A stretch of DNA of 59,650 bases from Alphaproteobacteria bacterium (GCA_013288335.1 JABDCC010000007.1:1-59650), one strand, 5' to 3'; positions 16,894-26,334 are shown, numbered from the stretch's first letter. The notes: generated from the letters alone by a model not told the origin. Program-made: numbers and translations.

Positions 16894-18162
16894 CTAATTT
16901 ACGAGGCATTCATCCATTCGTTCAAGTTTTTTCGATCTTTTTGCAACGGGTTTCTTCACAGTGCGCTCTTTGGGTAAATGGATCGTCAGTGTGGTTCCTT
17001 CACCAGCCTTGCTGATGATATCGATTTTACCCTGATGAAGTTTTACAATTTCCTTAGAAAGCGCCAGTCCGAGCCCTACGCAATCGCGGCTGCGGGCGAA
17101 AAAGCTGTTAGTCTGGCGGAAAGCCGAAAGAATATTTTGCAAGTGCCCGGCGTGAATGCCGTCGCCATTATCTTCTACCACGATATTTATGCCGCCGTCT
17201 TTGCGTGTCTTGCAATATATCTCAACGATTCCGCCTTTATTGCTGAAGCGTATGGCGTTCGAAAGCACATTGGTTAACACCTGCAACATGCGTATCCTGT
17301 CAACACGGACTGACATAGGGGTTGCTGGTAAAGTTTCGCGTATTTTTACCTCATTAGAGAATGCATGGTGTGAGTGAAATTCTATGGCTTGGCGGATAAG
17401 CTGTGTTAGGTCTGCGGGTGACTCATTGAGTTCCATACGCCCCGAATCTATATTGGCGATGTCCAGCAGGTCATTTACTTTGGAAAGCAGCGTATGACCG
17501 CTTTCCTGAATATTTTCTATGTAATCATTATATTTAGGCTGTTTAATAGCTCCAAACGTCCCCGTCTCCATCATCTGAGCAAAGCCAAGTATGGCATTGA
17601 GGGGAGTGCGTAATTCATGGCTCATATTGGCAAGGAATTCGGAACGCGATTTATTAGCGAGATCCGCTTCCAGTCGTGCTTTTTCCAGCTGGCTTTTGGT
17701 GGTGACGAGTTCAGTCGAATTACGCAGCACGCATTTATATTGAATATCGCCGCTATATTTATCCTGTTCCGTTTCAACCAGTTGCATCTCACACCAGCGC
17801 CATTTTCCGTCCTCGTGTTTTATCTGAAAAAGCACAGGATTCTTGCCGGTATCTGTTGCGTGGAGATAATGTATTATCTTTTCAAGATGATCTGGGGCAA
17901 TGCGCTCTTTAATGCCTTCACCGAGGCATTCTTCGGAAGATACCCCGGTAATCGATTCACAGTTTTGTGATGCATATGAACAGTTAAGCGATTCATCCAT
18001 AATGCAAAATACATCGCGGCAATAAGCAAGATGGGACGAATGAATATTGCTGAGCGATTTATTTTGGGAATATTTAGAAACAGAGCGGTATTTTGATGCA
18101 GACCCGTAAGATTTCTCACTGGCGGATGCGCAGCCGCCCTGAGCTTCATCCCCATGATTCAT
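16894..18162 (-). CDS. cytosolic PAS-domain sensor histidine kinase
   Basis: Counted from the Met at 18162, the protein has 422 residues. It starts with a Ser-rich N-terminus (about 1-40) and then a PAS domain (about 45-150). A HisKA dimerisation domain follows with the phospho-acceptor in FLANMSHELRTPLNAILGFA (His182), and then a HATPase domain with NVLSNAIRFS, DNGDGI and GLGLALS. No transmembrane segment is seen, so it senses something in the cytoplasm. The HisKA segment resembles the PleC/DivJ group. The frame is open to 18189; both starts have a GGGAA sequence upstream. It is the first gene of a unit with COQ9, ampD and the oxygenase. No response regulator is adjacent. Confidence 0.85.
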   Translation of the reverse strand: MNHGDEAQGGCASASEKSYGSASKYRSVSKYSQNKSLSNIHSSHLAYCRDVFCIMDESLNCSYASQNCESITGVSSEECLGEGIKERIAPDHLEKIIHYLHATDTGKNPVLFQIKHEDGKWRWCEMQLVETEQDKYSGDIQYKCVLRNSTELVTTKSQLEKARLEADLANKSRSEFLANMSHELRTPLNAILGFAQMMETGTFGAIKQPKYNDYIENIQESGHTLLSKVNDLLDIANIDSGRMELNESPADLTQLIRQAIEFHSHHAFSNEVKIRETLPATPMSVRVDRIRMLQVLTNVLSNAIRFSNKGGIVEIYCKTRKDGGINIVVEDNGDGIHAGHLQNILSAFRQTNSFFARSRDCVGLGLALSKEIVKLHQGKIDIISKAGEGTTLTIHLPKERTVKKPVAKRSKKLERMDECLVN

Positions 18163-18258
18163 AAACTGTTCCCAGAATAACCAAAACATGTATTAGTACT
18201 GTTTCCCACTTGTTGACTTCCTCTTTGCGGGAAGTTTTCCAAAATTCACCTACTACAT

Positions 18259-18287
18259 ATAGTATGGTTAATGAAATATAAACACAA
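18259..18287 (-). promoter_or_regulatory. candidate promoter of the histidine kinase operon
   Basis: On the minus strand TTGTGT (18282-18287) and TACTAT (18259-18264) are separated by 17 bases. The CtrA-type box lies 10 bases upstream of this -35, a position from which an activator could work. Confidence 0.4.
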
Positions 18288-18297
18288 ATGTGATTGG

Positions 18298-18313
18298 TTA
18301 ACGGTTTATTAAC
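18298..18313. promoter_or_regulatory. CtrA-type box between histidine kinase and purE
   Basis: TTAACGGTTTATTAAC at 18298-18313 is a full match to TTAA-N7-TTAAC, the consensus of the cell-cycle regulator CtrA. It lies in the divergent region 18190-18453, 136 bases from the annotated kinase start at 18162 and 140 bases from purE. Two further boxes in this window share 14 of these 16 bases. Confidence 0.55.
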
Positions 18314-18317
18314 TAAT

Positions 18318-18326
18318 TGTGGATAA
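18318..18326 (-). promoter_or_regulatory. perfect DnaA box next to the CtrA-type box
   Basis: TGTGGATAA on the plus strand is the exact complement of the strong DnaA box TTATCCACA. It begins five bases after the CtrA-type box. An inverted repeat GTTGC/GCAAC follows at 18330-18345. I see no other perfect DnaA box in the 264-base region, so a replication origin cannot be claimed. Confidence 0.5.
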
Positions 18327-18453
18327 GTTGTTGCCGTTATGCAACGCGCCAGTTTTCCGCCATTTTTGCGATTTGCTCCATTCATAAGAAAATTCGACAC
18401 GAACCATGAAATTTGATATGTAAGGCCTCTTTTTTATTGCAGGCATAGGGAAA

Positions 18454-18966
18454 ATGACAAAAAAACCGGCTAAAAAAACTTCCTCAAAACTACCGCAAGT
18501 GGTCATTATCATGGGTAGCCAGTCTGACTGGGAAACTATGAAATATGCTTCCGACAAACTCAAAGAATTGGGCGTTGCCCATGACAGCAAAGTGATTTCA
18601 GCGCACCGCACACCGGAGCGGCTCTATGAATTTGCAAAATCGGCAAAAACGAAAGGCGTGAAAGTTATCATCGCAGGCGCAGGTGGCGCCGCCCATTTAC
18701 CGGGTATGGCTGCTTCCATGACCACATTACCTGTTTTAGGTGTGCCGGTTGAGAGCAAAACATTGGGCGGGCTCGATAGTCTGCTTTCCATCGCGCAGAT
18801 GCCCGCCGGAATTCCAGTGGGCACATTGGCAGTCGGTAAAGCGGGAGCGGTGAATGCCGCATTGCTTGCAGCTTCAATTTTGGCACTGAGTGATGCTACA
18901 ATTGATAAAAAATTAAATAAGTTTCGTGATGAGCAAACCAAGTCAGTGAAAAAGGCACCTAAGTGA
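18454..18966 (+). CDS. purE: N5-carboxyaminoimidazole ribonucleotide mutase
   Basis: PurE moves the carboxyl group of N5-CAIR to give CAIR in purine synthesis. The class I signature is clear in the 170-residue protein: [12 protein letters not shown] near residues 18-29, SAHRTPERL at about 49-57, and [16 protein letters not shown] with PVLGVP at about 72-100. A lysine-rich 13-residue N-terminal extension and a similar C-terminal tail are somewhat unusual. Its stop codon overlaps the GTG start of purK (GTGA), so the two are translated as a pair. Confidence 0.96.
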   Translation: MTKKPAKKTSSKLPQVVIIMGSQSDWETMKYASDKLKELGVAHDSKVISAHRTPERLYEFAKSAKTKGVKVIIAGAGGAAHLPGMAASMTTLPVLGVPVESKTLGGLDSLLSIAQMPAGIPVGTLAVGKAGAVNAALLAASILALSDATIDKKLNKFRDEQTKSVKKAPK

Positions 18967-20042
18967 GCACATCTAAAATGATTGGGCCCGGGTCAGTTAT
19001 TGGAATTATCGGCGGCGGGCAATTAGGCCGGATGATGGCGACTGCGGCTTCTGAACTTGGATACTTGGTGCATATATTTACCCCCGAAAAAGATTCGCCC
19101 GCGTCCCACGTTGCCTATAAAACCACGCACGCGCAGTATGACGATGCATCGGCACTCACAGATTTTGCTGCGCATGTAGATGTGATTACCTTCGAGTTTG
19201 AAAATATCCCGCATGAGAGTTTGGAACTACTCGAAAGTAAAAAACCGGTTTGTCCGAGTGCCAGTGTCTTAAAAATCGGGCGCAACCGCATTCGCGAGAA
19301 AACATTTATCAATGAACTGGGAATTGGCACGGCGAATTTTCGTAAAGTTACCAATCTTGCGGAGCTCACAAAAGCCGTGCAGGAAATCGGCTTGCCTGCG
19401 ATTCTAAAAACCACCGAGCTTGGCTATGACGGCAAAGGGCAGGTGACGTTGCGTGCTGAAAAAGATTTAGAAAATGCATGGTTCCAGCTTAAAACAGATG
19501 AGGCGGTGTTAGAGGCATTTGTGGATTTTGAAATGGAAATTTCGGTGATTGTAGCGCGCTCCGAAAACGGCGAGGCGCTTTCTTACGTGCCGGTACAGAA
19601 TATTCATAAGAATCATATTCTCGATGTCACTATTGCACCTGCTGCGGTTGACAAGAAACTTGCAGATGAAGCAGAAGCTATTGCACTTAAAATTGCGAAG
19701 GCGCTCGATTTGCGTGGATTGCTTGCGGTGGAAATGTTTGTGACGAAAGATAATAAATTACTGGTCAATGAAATCGCGCCGCGCCCTCATAACTCCGGTC
19801 ACTGGACGATGGATGCCTGCGTCACCGGTCAGTTTGAACAAGCTATTCGCGCCGTGTGCGGCTTGCCACTTGGCAATCCTGAACGCTTCTGCGACGCGGA
19901 GATGAAAAACCTGATTGGCGATGATGTGCTCGGCGCACAAAAATATCTGGATAATAAAAATGCCAAATTGCATTTATACGGCAAAACCGAAACCCGCCCG
20001 GGCCGCAAAATGGGGCATGTGAATATACTAAAGGTGAAGTAA
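18963..20042 (+). CDS. purK: N5-carboxyaminoimidazole ribonucleotide synthase
   Basis: PurK makes N5-CAIR from AIR, bicarbonate and ATP, the substrate for PurE. The 359-residue protein has the N-terminal [13 protein letters not shown] motif and an ATP-grasp core with [13 protein letters not shown] near 148-160. [17 protein letters not shown] follows near 265-280, all typical. Translation starts at a GTG that overlaps the purE stop by four bases. It ends two bases before the stop of the convergent TauD-like gene, with no visible terminator between. Confidence 0.96.
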   Translation: MSTSKMIGPGSVIGIIGGGQLGRMMATAASELGYLVHIFTPEKDSPASHVAYKTTHAQYDDASALTDFAAHVDVITFEFENIPHESLELLESKKPVCPSASVLKIGRNRIREKTFINELGIGTANFRKVTNLAELTKAVQEIGLPAILKTTELGYDGKGQVTLRAEKDLENAWFQLKTDEAVLEAFVDFEMEISVIVARSENGEALSYVPVQNIHKNHILDVTIAPAAVDKKLADEAEAIALKIAKALDLRGLLAVEMFVTKDNKLLVNEIAPRPHNSGHWTMDACVTGQFEQAIRAVCGLPLGNPERFCDAEMKNLIGDDVLGAQKYLDNKNAKLHLYGKTETRPGRKMGHVNILKVK

Positions 20043-20043
20043 T

Positions 20044-20934
20044 TTATCTTTCTATTCGAGCTCCGGCATGATGCATAAAAATTCTTGAAATATCCTCAGG
20101 ATTTAGTGCATTAGCGCTATCACCAAGATATGCATGATGAAACATATTTCGCTCGTTAATAATAAGTAAATCTCCGGGTTGTATAGACTTCTTAATATGA
20201 ATTTTTTCCCGCTTTTCTGTAAAAACTTTACCTTCTGGGCTTTCTGGTTCTGATATTAATGCGATCTTTCTTATATGATCTTCTGAGTATCTGGATGTAT
20301 TGAGTCTATCGAGAAGTTCATCAAGATAATAATTTCTAGTGCCTGCAAAATTACCTGTAACCGCTACTTCTATTTTCTTGCGCACATCTTCAGGGATATT
20401 TTCAATAAGATATTGCATAGGGATTATTTCAGTCATTGCATTTTCCGCATTATACGGGCTTGAGAAAATTACAAATTCTCCACGAAATTTCATATGTGCA
20501 TCAGGATAGTTATCACGATGGATTAATAAGCCAGGAGGCGTTCGTCCGTTTCCAGCTCTTCGCACAAGCACCTCGGTATCTATATGGGCTACATTCTTCA
20601 TTGCATAAAGTGCTTTACCTATGTGGTAACTATAAGTGTCTTCCGCGTTAACCCCTTTTAATCCCGCCCATTCCAAATTATTTTCAGGCAAACCATGTAT
20701 GAGAATCGCATACTCAGATTTATCAGAAAGTAAATTGCTCAAATTCCTCAAAAATTGTTTAGGAAGCGTTTTCTTAAGTAACTCTTGAAGTTCTTTTTGT
20801 GCTTTTTCTGCAGCTTGCTTGTTTGGAATTCCACAAAGTTCCTGAAAATTTGCATCAAAAAAATTCTGCAAGGCTTTTTTGCCTTCAGGCAGCAAAGTAA
20901 ATTCAGAAAGAATTTTTGGTGCTTTAGCGGTCAT
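20044..20934 (-). CDS. putative TauD/TfdA-like 2-oxoglutarate-Fe(II) oxygenase
   Basis: I recognise only the likely fold. The 296-residue protein has a possible iron triad: His139-x-Asp141 in LLIHRDNYPD, a distal His (266 or 267) in NERNMFHHAY and Arg284 in SRIFMHHAG. The spacing fits the TauD/clavaminate-synthase group. GDLLIINERNMFHHA is the best single clue. Residues 35-70 look helical and lysine-rich. Substrate and pathway are unknown; family members hydroxylate amino acids or sulfonates. It is a single-gene unit with a CtrA-type box 46 bases upstream of the start codon. Confidence 0.55.
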   Translation of the reverse strand: MTAKAPKILSEFTLLPEGKKALQNFFDANFQELCGIPNKQAAEKAQKELQELLKKTLPKQFLRNLSNLLSDKSEYAILIHGLPENNLEWAGLKGVNAEDTYSYHIGKALYAMKNVAHIDTEVLVRRAGNGRTPPGLLIHRDNYPDAHMKFRGEFVIFSSPYNAENAMTEIIPMQYLIENIPEDVRKKIEVAVTGNFAGTRNYYLDELLDRLNTSRYSEDHIRKIALISEPESPEGKVFTEKREKIHIKKSIQPGDLLIINERNMFHHAYLGDSANALNPEDISRIFMHHAGARIER

Positions 20935-20979
20935 TATTTATTCCTTAAATTTTATAGAAATAAATATACAGGATAAATA

Positions 20980-20994
20980 TTAAGAAACCGTTAA
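20980..20994 (-). promoter_or_regulatory. CtrA-type box upstream of the TauD-like gene
   Basis: On the minus strand TTAACGGTTTCTTAAT reads from 20994 to 20979. It has TTAA-N7-TTAA spacing and matches the box at 18298 at 14 of 16 positions. It lies 46 bases upstream of the oxygenase start codon and points in the same direction as that gene. Confidence 0.5.
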
Positions 20995-21027
20995 GCCCTA
21001 AGCATATGTAATATTAAATAATAATCA

Positions 21028-21138
21028 TTGTCATGCCAGACGCCGGTTTTCCCTGCGAGCTTGCGAGCAACAGGAAAACCGAGCGATGTGGCATCCAGCT
21101 TTCTTTTGACTGGATGCCTGCTTTCGCAGGCATGACAA
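21028..21138. repeat. dispersed palindromic repeat after pheT
   Basis: The outer arms TTGTCATGCC (21028-21037) and GGCATGACAA (21129-21138) are perfect inverted repeats. The right half contains a further hairpin (ATGCCTGC...GCAGGCAT), and inner arms GGTTTTCC/GGAAAACC form another. The minus-strand right end, TTGTCATGCCTGCG and then GGCATCCAG, matches the element inside ccsA (33715-33793) at most positions. The element lies five bases after the pheT stop codon and could act as its terminator structure. Confidence 0.75.
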
Positions 21139-21142
21139 AATT

Positions 21143-23506
21143 CTATTGTCTAAGCGTAAGTCCAGAGGCCGCTGCCGTGCTGACAACTTTTTGCACGACT
21201 GCTTGAATTTCATCTTCGGTGAGCGTGCGATCAGGGGCTTGCAGGGTCACGGAAATGGCGACGGATTTTTTGCCTTCCTCTACGCCTTTACCGACATACA
21301 CATCAAAAATATTCACGGATTGGATGAGTTGTTTTTCTGCATTTTCCACAAGCTTGATAATTTCCGAAGCCGCCATAGTGGCATCTGCAATAAATGCAAA
21401 GTCACGCTCCACTGCCTGGAAATTGGAAACCACGAGCGAGGATTTTGCTTTGGTTTTTTGTTTAGGCATCGGGATGTTATTTAAGAACGCTTCAAACCCG
21501 ACGAGTTTATTTTTGATCTCAAACGACGAAGCAATCAGCGGATGAATTTCACCAAAGAACCCAAGTGTCACTTTGCCACCAAGCGATATGCGCCCTGAGC
21601 GTGTTGGGTGATACCATGCGGGAACATTGCGGTCGATGTGGAGTTTGGCAGGGTTAAGGCCGCATACTTCCAGCAGCGCAAATAAATCTGCCTTTGCATC
21701 AAACACATCCACCAATCGTTCATTCTTGAAATGATTGCGCGGGGTAGTTTCATGTGAACGGATTCCCGCTGCCATTAATTTCTGGCCTTCCGGTGTTACA
21801 TTCTCAAATACATTGCCGATTTCAAAGAGTGAGAGTGAAGGAAATCCGCGTGCGCTGTTGCGCGCAACGGCTGAGATTAAATTGGGCAACAAGCTCGGAC
21901 GCATCGTATCCAGGTCAGCGCTGATAGGGTTTAAAAGTTTCAATGCAGCATTATTGCCACCAAATTGTTTGGCCTGTGCTTCTGGAACAAATGCCCAACT
22001 GCAAATTTCAGTGATGCCATGCGTTGCCAGTGTCTTGCGAATAAGTGAAGTGCGTTGCTGCCCTGCCAGTGGCGCTTTTTCTTTTGCTTCGGGGAGCGCC
22101 AGCGATGGAATATTTTCATAGCCGGAGATACGGAGCACTTCTTCCACCAGATCAGCTTCGCCTTCAATATCAGCGCGCCATGATGGCACTGAAACTTTAT
22201 TGCCATTGATCACAAAGCCGAGTGCGGTAAGTGTTTTATTTATTTCTTCTTCGGGTAATTTTACGCCACCGAGTAATTCAATTTTATTGTGATACAATTC
22301 CACGCTGCGCTGCCATTTCAGTTCGCTGCCTGCAATCACTAATTCGCTTGCTTGCCCACCGCAAAGCTCAACTATCAAAGCGATAGCAATTTCAATGCCG
22401 GGCTTTGTGAAAGCTGGGTCAATGCCGCGTTCAAAGCGGTAACGCGCGTCGCTATCTATGGCAAGTGTTCGCCCGGTTGCGGCAATATGAGCGGGATCAA
22501 AAAGTGCGGCTTCTAAAAAAACATCGGTAGTGGTTTCCGAGCATCCGGTGGAAATTCCACCGATGACGCCGCCTAAACCGATGACGCCACTATCATCGCA
22601 TACGGCAATCATTTTTTCAGAAAGTGTGTATTCTTTATCATTAAGTGCGACAATTTTTTCACCGTTTTTTGCGTAGCGCACATGAATATTGCCGGAGAGT
22701 TTTGCGGCGTCAAACACATGCAGTGGACGGCCATAGGTAAACGTCATGTAATTGGTGATATCTACTAAAACTGAAATCGGGCGTAGGCCGATAGCCTTCA
22801 AGCGATTCTGCAACCATTCCGGGCTTGCACCGTTTTTAACACCTTTAATTTCACAGCCGATAAATAATGGACAGGCAGGAATTTGACTCGTAATTCCAAT
22901 GGCAGATTTAAAACCATGTGCAATTTTTGGTGCTTCAAGTTTTTTTAACGTGCCAAGTCCTGCTGCAGCCAAGTCCCGCGCAATGCCGTACACGCCCAAG
23001 CAATCAGCGCGGTTAGGGGTGATGGCTATGTCGATGGTTTGGTCGTCAAGTCCAAGCACGTCAATAATCGGCTCACCGGGGATGGCATATAAAGGCAGCT
23101 CAATAATGCCGCCACCATCTTCACCGATGCCGAGCTCATGTGCCGAGCATAACATACCGTTGCTTTCCACATTTCGTATGGCGGATTTTTTTATCACCAT
23201 GCCATTGGCTGGAATTTTTACACCTTCTTTGGCAAGCACTACTTTAATTCCTGCGCGCGCGTTAGGCGCACCGCAAACTACTTGGCGCACGCCAGTTCCG
23301 TCATTGACTTTGCACACACGGAGTTTGTCGGCATTAGGGTGGGGTGCGGCTTCAATAATTTCCGCAACGACGAAAGATTTTAGATCGCTTGTGTGATCGA
23401 CGACGCTTTCCACTTCAAGACCGATGGAGGTAAGTGTGTCAGTCACCAGCGATAAGGTTGCACTGGTATCTAAAAAATCTTTAAGCCAGGAGAAAGTGAA
23501 TTTCAT
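21143..23506 (-). CDS. pheT: phenylalanyl-tRNA synthetase beta subunit
   Basis: PheT is the tRNA-binding partner of PheS in the heterotetrameric synthetase. The 787-residue protein has normal length and domain order: an EMAP-type tRNA-binding domain (about 40-150, with [12 protein letters not shown] and VCGAPNAR), a B3/B4 editing region (about 210-380), the B5 domain (about 400-470), a catalytic-like core with [15 protein letters not shown], and a C-terminal FDX-ACB anticodon-binding domain (about 690-787). Its start overlaps the pheS stop by four bases. A palindromic repeat follows the stop. Confidence 0.97.
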   Translation of the reverse strand: MKFTFSWLKDFLDTSATLSLVTDTLTSIGLEVESVVDHTSDLKSFVVAEIIEAAPHPNADKLRVCKVNDGTGVRQVVCGAPNARAGIKVVLAKEGVKIPANGMVIKKSAIRNVESNGMLCSAHELGIGEDGGGIIELPLYAIPGEPIIDVLGLDDQTIDIAITPNRADCLGVYGIARDLAAAGLGTLKKLEAPKIAHGFKSAIGITSQIPACPLFIGCEIKGVKNGASPEWLQNRLKAIGLRPISVLVDITNYMTFTYGRPLHVFDAAKLSGNIHVRYAKNGEKIVALNDKEYTLSEKMIAVCDDSGVIGLGGVIGGISTGCSETTTDVFLEAALFDPAHIAATGRTLAIDSDARYRFERGIDPAFTKPGIEIAIALIVELCGGQASELVIAGSELKWQRSVELYHNKIELLGGVKLPEEEINKTLTALGFVINGNKVSVPSWRADIEGEADLVEEVLRISGYENIPSLALPEAKEKAPLAGQQRTSLIRKTLATHGITEICSWAFVPEAQAKQFGGNNAALKLLNPISADLDTMRPSLLPNLISAVARNSARGFPSLSLFEIGNVFENVTPEGQKLMAAGIRSHETTPRNHFKNERLVDVFDAKADLFALLEVCGLNPAKLHIDRNVPAWYHPTRSGRISLGGKVTLGFFGEIHPLIASSFEIKNKLVGFEAFLNNIPMPKQKTKAKSSLVVSNFQAVERDFAFIADATMAASEIIKLVENAEKQLIQSVNIFDVYVGKGVEEGKKSVAISVTLQAPDRTLTEDEIQAVVQKVVSTAAASGLTLRQ

Positions 23507-24654
23507 GATTCATTACCCAGTGCGGAGAATCCATAATGCTCTAGCCAGCGAATATCGGATTCAAAGAAGGTGCGCAAATCCGGTATGCCGTATTTAAGCA
23601 TGGCGAGGCGTTCAACACCCATGCCAAAGGCAAAACCCTGCCACTCATTGGGGTCAAGATTGCAATTCTTGAGTACATTCGGGTGCACCATGCCGCAACC
23701 CATCACTTCGAGCCAGTCTTTGCCTGCACCGATTTTAAGCTCGCCCTTGTCGCGTGAGCAACCAATATCAACTTCCGCCGAAGGTTCGGTAAACGGAAAG
23801 AAACTTGGGCGGAAACGCACGGGTACATTCTCGAGTTCAAAAAACTCGCGCAGGAATGATTCGATGCAGCCTTTTAAATGCCCCATATTGATGTTTTTAT
23901 CGATGAGGAAACCTTCTACCTGATGAAACATTGGCGTGTGGGTTAAATCCGAATCGCAGCGAAAGGTTTTTCCGGGCGCAATAAAACGAAACGGGGGTTT
24001 GCCATTTTGCATCGTACGAATTTGCACAGGAGAAGTATGGGTGCGAAGCAGTATTGTAGGGGGAACGCTTCCCCCAGTTTCACTCCGTGAAACTCCCCCC
24101 GCGGGGTCATCGCCAAGCGCTCCTCCACGTACCCTCGCATCACCATCACTTAAAAAAAACGTATCATGCATCTGGCGGGCAGGGTGGTTCTCCGGAAAAT
24201 TCAGCGCAGTGAAATTATGGTAGTCATCTTCAATTTCTGGACCCTCTGCTACCGCAAAACCAAGGCGCGCAAAGATAGCAGTAATTTCTTCCAGTGTTTT
24301 TGAAATAGGATGGATATTGCCTTTTGCCGTAAGCCTCGGTGGCAGCGTAACATCTACCCATTCTTTTTGCAGACGCGCATTGATTTCGGCAAGTTTCAGT
24401 GATTCCCTTTTTTCAATTATTGCATTTTCAATGGATTCTTGGGTCTTATTAAACTCTTGTCCTGATAACTTACGTTCTTCAATAGATTCTATACTAGCAA
24501 GATTTTTTAAGAGACTGCTTTTAAGAGGAGATTTTTTTCCTAAGAATTCAATTCTTATCTTTTCCAATTCTTCCAAAGAAGTACACTCGGAAATACGACC
24601 TAGAGCGTCAACTCTATATCCAATTAAATCGAGAAGGCGAACAGTATCTGACAT
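23503..24654 (-). CDS. pheS: phenylalanyl-tRNA synthetase alpha subunit with internal insertion
   Basis: PheS carries the class II active site. The 383-residue protein shows motif 1 and motif 2 regions ([43 protein letters not shown]) and motif 3 ([17 protein letters not shown]). Between FFLSD (ending at residue 170) and [10 protein letters not shown] (from 202) are about 31 residues rich in Gly, Arg and Pro; homologues have only a few residues there. The DNA of this insertion is strongly palindromic. The frame stays open and all catalytic motifs remain, so the enzyme is probably active. It is coupled to pheT and lies downstream of rpmI-rplT. Confidence 0.96.
   Translation of the reverse strand: MSDTVRLLDLIGYRVDALGRISECTSLEELEKIRIEFLGKKSPLKSSLLKNLASIESIEERKLSGQEFNKTQESIENAIIEKRESLKLAEINARLQKEWVDVTLPPRLTAKGNIHPISKTLEEITAIFARLGFAVAEGPEIEDDYHNFTALNFPENHPARQMHDTFFLSDGDARVRGGALGDDPAGGVSRSETGGSVPPTILLRTHTSPVQIRTMQNGKPPFRFIAPGKTFRCDSDLTHTPMFHQVEGFLIDKNINMGHLKGCIESFLREFFELENVPVRFRPSFFPFTEPSAEVDIGCSRDKGELKIGAGKDWLEVMGCGMVHPNVLKNCNLDPNEWQGFAFGMGVERLAMLKYGIPDLRTFFESDIRWLEHYGFSALGNES
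24055..24144 (-). repeat. palindromic insertion inside pheS
   Basis: The segment coding for PheS residues 171-200 contains three stacked palindromes. GGGGGAA pairs with TTCCCCC (24059-24065/24069-24075), GTTTCAC pairs with GTGAAAC (24077-24083/24087-24093), and CCCCGCGGGG is at 24097-24106. Its length is a multiple of three, so the frame is kept. The style is that of Rickettsia palindromic elements that insert in-frame in genes, though I cannot assign it to a named family. Confidence 0.7.
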
Positions 24655-24674
24655 TTGAGAATCATTTATAATTC

Positions 24675-24748
24675 GTCATCCTGCGCGAAGGCGCAGGATC
24701 CATATAACCAGTAGCACAATGGATCCTGCGGTCAAGCCGCAGGATGAC
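24675..24748. repeat. palindromic repeat between rplT and pheS
   Basis: GTCATCCTGCG (24675-24685) is matched by CGCAGGATGAC (24738-24748). The 74-base element is really two hairpins joined by a short AT-rich spacer: CCTGCGCGAAGGCGCAGG on the left and CCTGCGGTCAAGCCGCAGG on the right. It sits in the 105-base gap of the rpmI-rplT-pheST transcript and could act as a partial terminator or an RNA-processing site. Confidence 0.75.
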
Positions 24749-24759
24749 AGATGAGGGTA

Positions 24760-25128
24760 TTAAGCGGCTTTTTTAGCGAGACCGGCTTTTGCCTGTTCCA
24801 CGATTGCTTTAAATGCTTCTGGCTGGTGCACGGCGATATCAGCCAACACTTTGCGGTCAAGTTCGCAACCTGAATTCTGCAAGCCGTTGATGAACTGCGA
24901 GTAGACCATACCGTGTTCGCGAACTGCAGCGTTGATACGCTGAATCCACAAAGCGCGGAAGGTACGCTTTTTCACGCGACGATCGCGGTAAGCATATTGT
25001 AAGCCTTTTTCTACTTTCTCGATAGCGATACGAAAGCAGGTATGCGAACGGTCACGATAACCCTTCGCCATTTTCAGAATTTTTTTGTGACGTGCGTGTG
25101 TGGTTACACCGCGTTTTACATGTGCCAT
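24760..25128 (-). CDS. rplT: 50S ribosomal protein L20
   Basis: The 122-residue protein is L20, needed for early assembly of the large subunit. It has the family start [27 protein letters not shown] and the central [26 protein letters not shown]. Length is standard. It follows rpmI by 14 bases in the usual order. Confidence 0.98.
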   Translation of the reverse strand: MAHVKRGVTTHARHKKILKMAKGYRDRSHTCFRIAIEKVEKGLQYAYRDRRVKKRTFRALWIQRINAAVREHGMVYSQFINGLQNSGCELDRKVLADIAVHQPEAFKAIVEQAKAGLAKKAA

Positions 25129-25142
25129 GTTTTTTCTCCCTA

Positions 25143-25343
25143 TTAACCGTTTGGCAGGAACATTTTGATCACTACTTTTGCATCTGCATCGCAGAGTATA
25201 GTAGTGCCGCGCGCGTTACGAATAAAACGCTGTGTGCGTTTCACCATTCCGTGGCGTTTTCCAGCCTGGCCAGCTTTCACTTTGCCAGATGCGGTAAGAG
25301 AGAAGCGCTTTTTGGCGCCGCTTTTTGTCTTGATCTTTGGCAT
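25143..25343 (-). CDS. rpmI: 50S ribosomal protein L35
   Basis: The 66-residue basic protein starts [23 protein letters not shown], the L35 signature, and has normal length. It is the first gene of rpmI-rplT-pheS-pheT. The initiation factor gene infC, often directly upstream, is not here; a divergent membrane-protein gene is found instead. Confidence 0.97.
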   Translation of the reverse strand: MPKIKTKSGAKKRFSLTASGKVKAGQAGKRHGMVKRTQRFIRNARGTTILCDADAKVVIKMFLPNG

Positions 25344-25510
25344 TTTGATATCCTCAAGTTTAAGAGTTCATATAATAAGCCGCCAAGGTATGCCAATACC
25401 CGACCACTTTAAAAGGATGCGTCTTATATCCGCCTTCTGGCCAGAATTCAAGGGGAAAATAAGCTATTAGTGATTGCAGCAGTACAATGTAATAAATTGC
25501 CTGTTCCCTA

Positions 25511-25539
25511 TTGCGCAATGGCCGATTGAGGCCTATATT
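25511..25539 (+). promoter_or_regulatory. promoter of the BAX-inhibitor-like gene
   Basis: TTGCGC (25511-25516) and TATATT (25534-25539) are separated by 17 bases. The -10 region reads AGGCCTATATTAATGG, nearly the same as the one before the PDZ gene at 55495. Confidence 0.5.
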
Positions 25540-25587
25540 AATGGCAATCCTGATGTATAGTCAGCTATTTAACCAAGGAGTTACCTT

Positions 25588-26334
25588 ATGAATTACAACG
25601 ATAATAACCCGATGTCATATTCGACCCGTGAAAGCGCGGTGTCGTATGATGCGGGGCTGCGTTCTTATATGCTAAGTGTCTATAATTACATGGGAAGTGC
25701 GCTTGCGCTCACTGGCATTATGGCATATCTGGCGGCACATTATGCACCACTCACCGCCGCTATTTATAATATGAATCCTGAGCACCCAGGGCTTACTGGG
25801 CTTGGTTATATTATAGCTTTTGCGCCACTTGTTTTTGTATTGATCATGAGTTTCGGTCTTAATTCACTCAGTTTTGTGGCTTTGCAGGGAATGTTCTGGG
25901 CATTTGCAGCCGTGATGGGGCTTTCGCTTTCCTCACTCTTCTTTGCTTATACTGGTGCCAGCATCGTGCGGGTGTTTTTTATCACCTCAATTCTGTTTGG
26001 CTCCATGAGCATGTGGGGTTACGCCACCAAAAAAGACTTAACCAGCATGGGGCATTTTATGATGATGGGCTTGTTTGGCATCATCATAGCTAGTGTGATT
26101 AACCTGTTTTTACAAAGCAATGGATTGCAATTTATTGTCTCCATTCTCGGTGTGGTGATTTTTACTGGCCTTACCGCTTATGACACTCAGAAAATCAAAG
26201 CGTTTTATTATCAGACTTCAGGTGATGCAGTTGCTGCTGGCAAATCTGCGATAATGGGCGCGCTTACCCTTTATCTTGATTTTATCAACCTGTTTATCAT
26301 GTTGCTGCGTTTCTTTGGTGATCGCCGTAATTAA
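25588..26334 (+). CDS. BAX inhibitor-1/YccA family membrane protein
   Basis: The 248-residue inner-membrane protein has about seven hydrophobic segments from residue 30 on and a hydrophilic N-terminal tail. Family motifs include YMGSALALTGIMAYL near 37-51, SALFFAY-like segments, and GLTAYDTQKIK near 192-202, with LYLDFINLFIMLLRFFG at the C-terminus. The Asp pair in the last helices is the proposed calcium/pH sensor of this family. Bacterial relatives include YbhL and YccA, which modulates the FtsH protease. A good AAGGAG ribosome-binding site precedes the ATG. It stands in the place where Alphaproteobacteria often keep tatA-tatB. Confidence 0.9.
   Translation: MNYNDNNPMSYSTRESAVSYDAGLRSYMLSVYNYMGSALALTGIMAYLAAHYAPLTAAIYNMNPEHPGLTGLGYIIAFAPLVFVLIMSFGLNSLSFVALQGMFWAFAAVMGLSLSSLFFAYTGASIVRVFFITSILFGSMSMWGYATKKDLTSMGHFMMMGLFGIIIASVINLFLQSNGLQFIVSILGVVIFTGLTAYDTQKIKAFYYQTSGDAVAAGKSAIMGALTLYLDFINLFIMLLRFFGDRRN

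Noticed and set aside
18190-18453. Chromosomal replication origin
   Set aside because: One perfect DnaA box and one CtrA-type box are too few, and I found no DnaA-box cluster or clear unwinding region; kept as a finding on regulation only.
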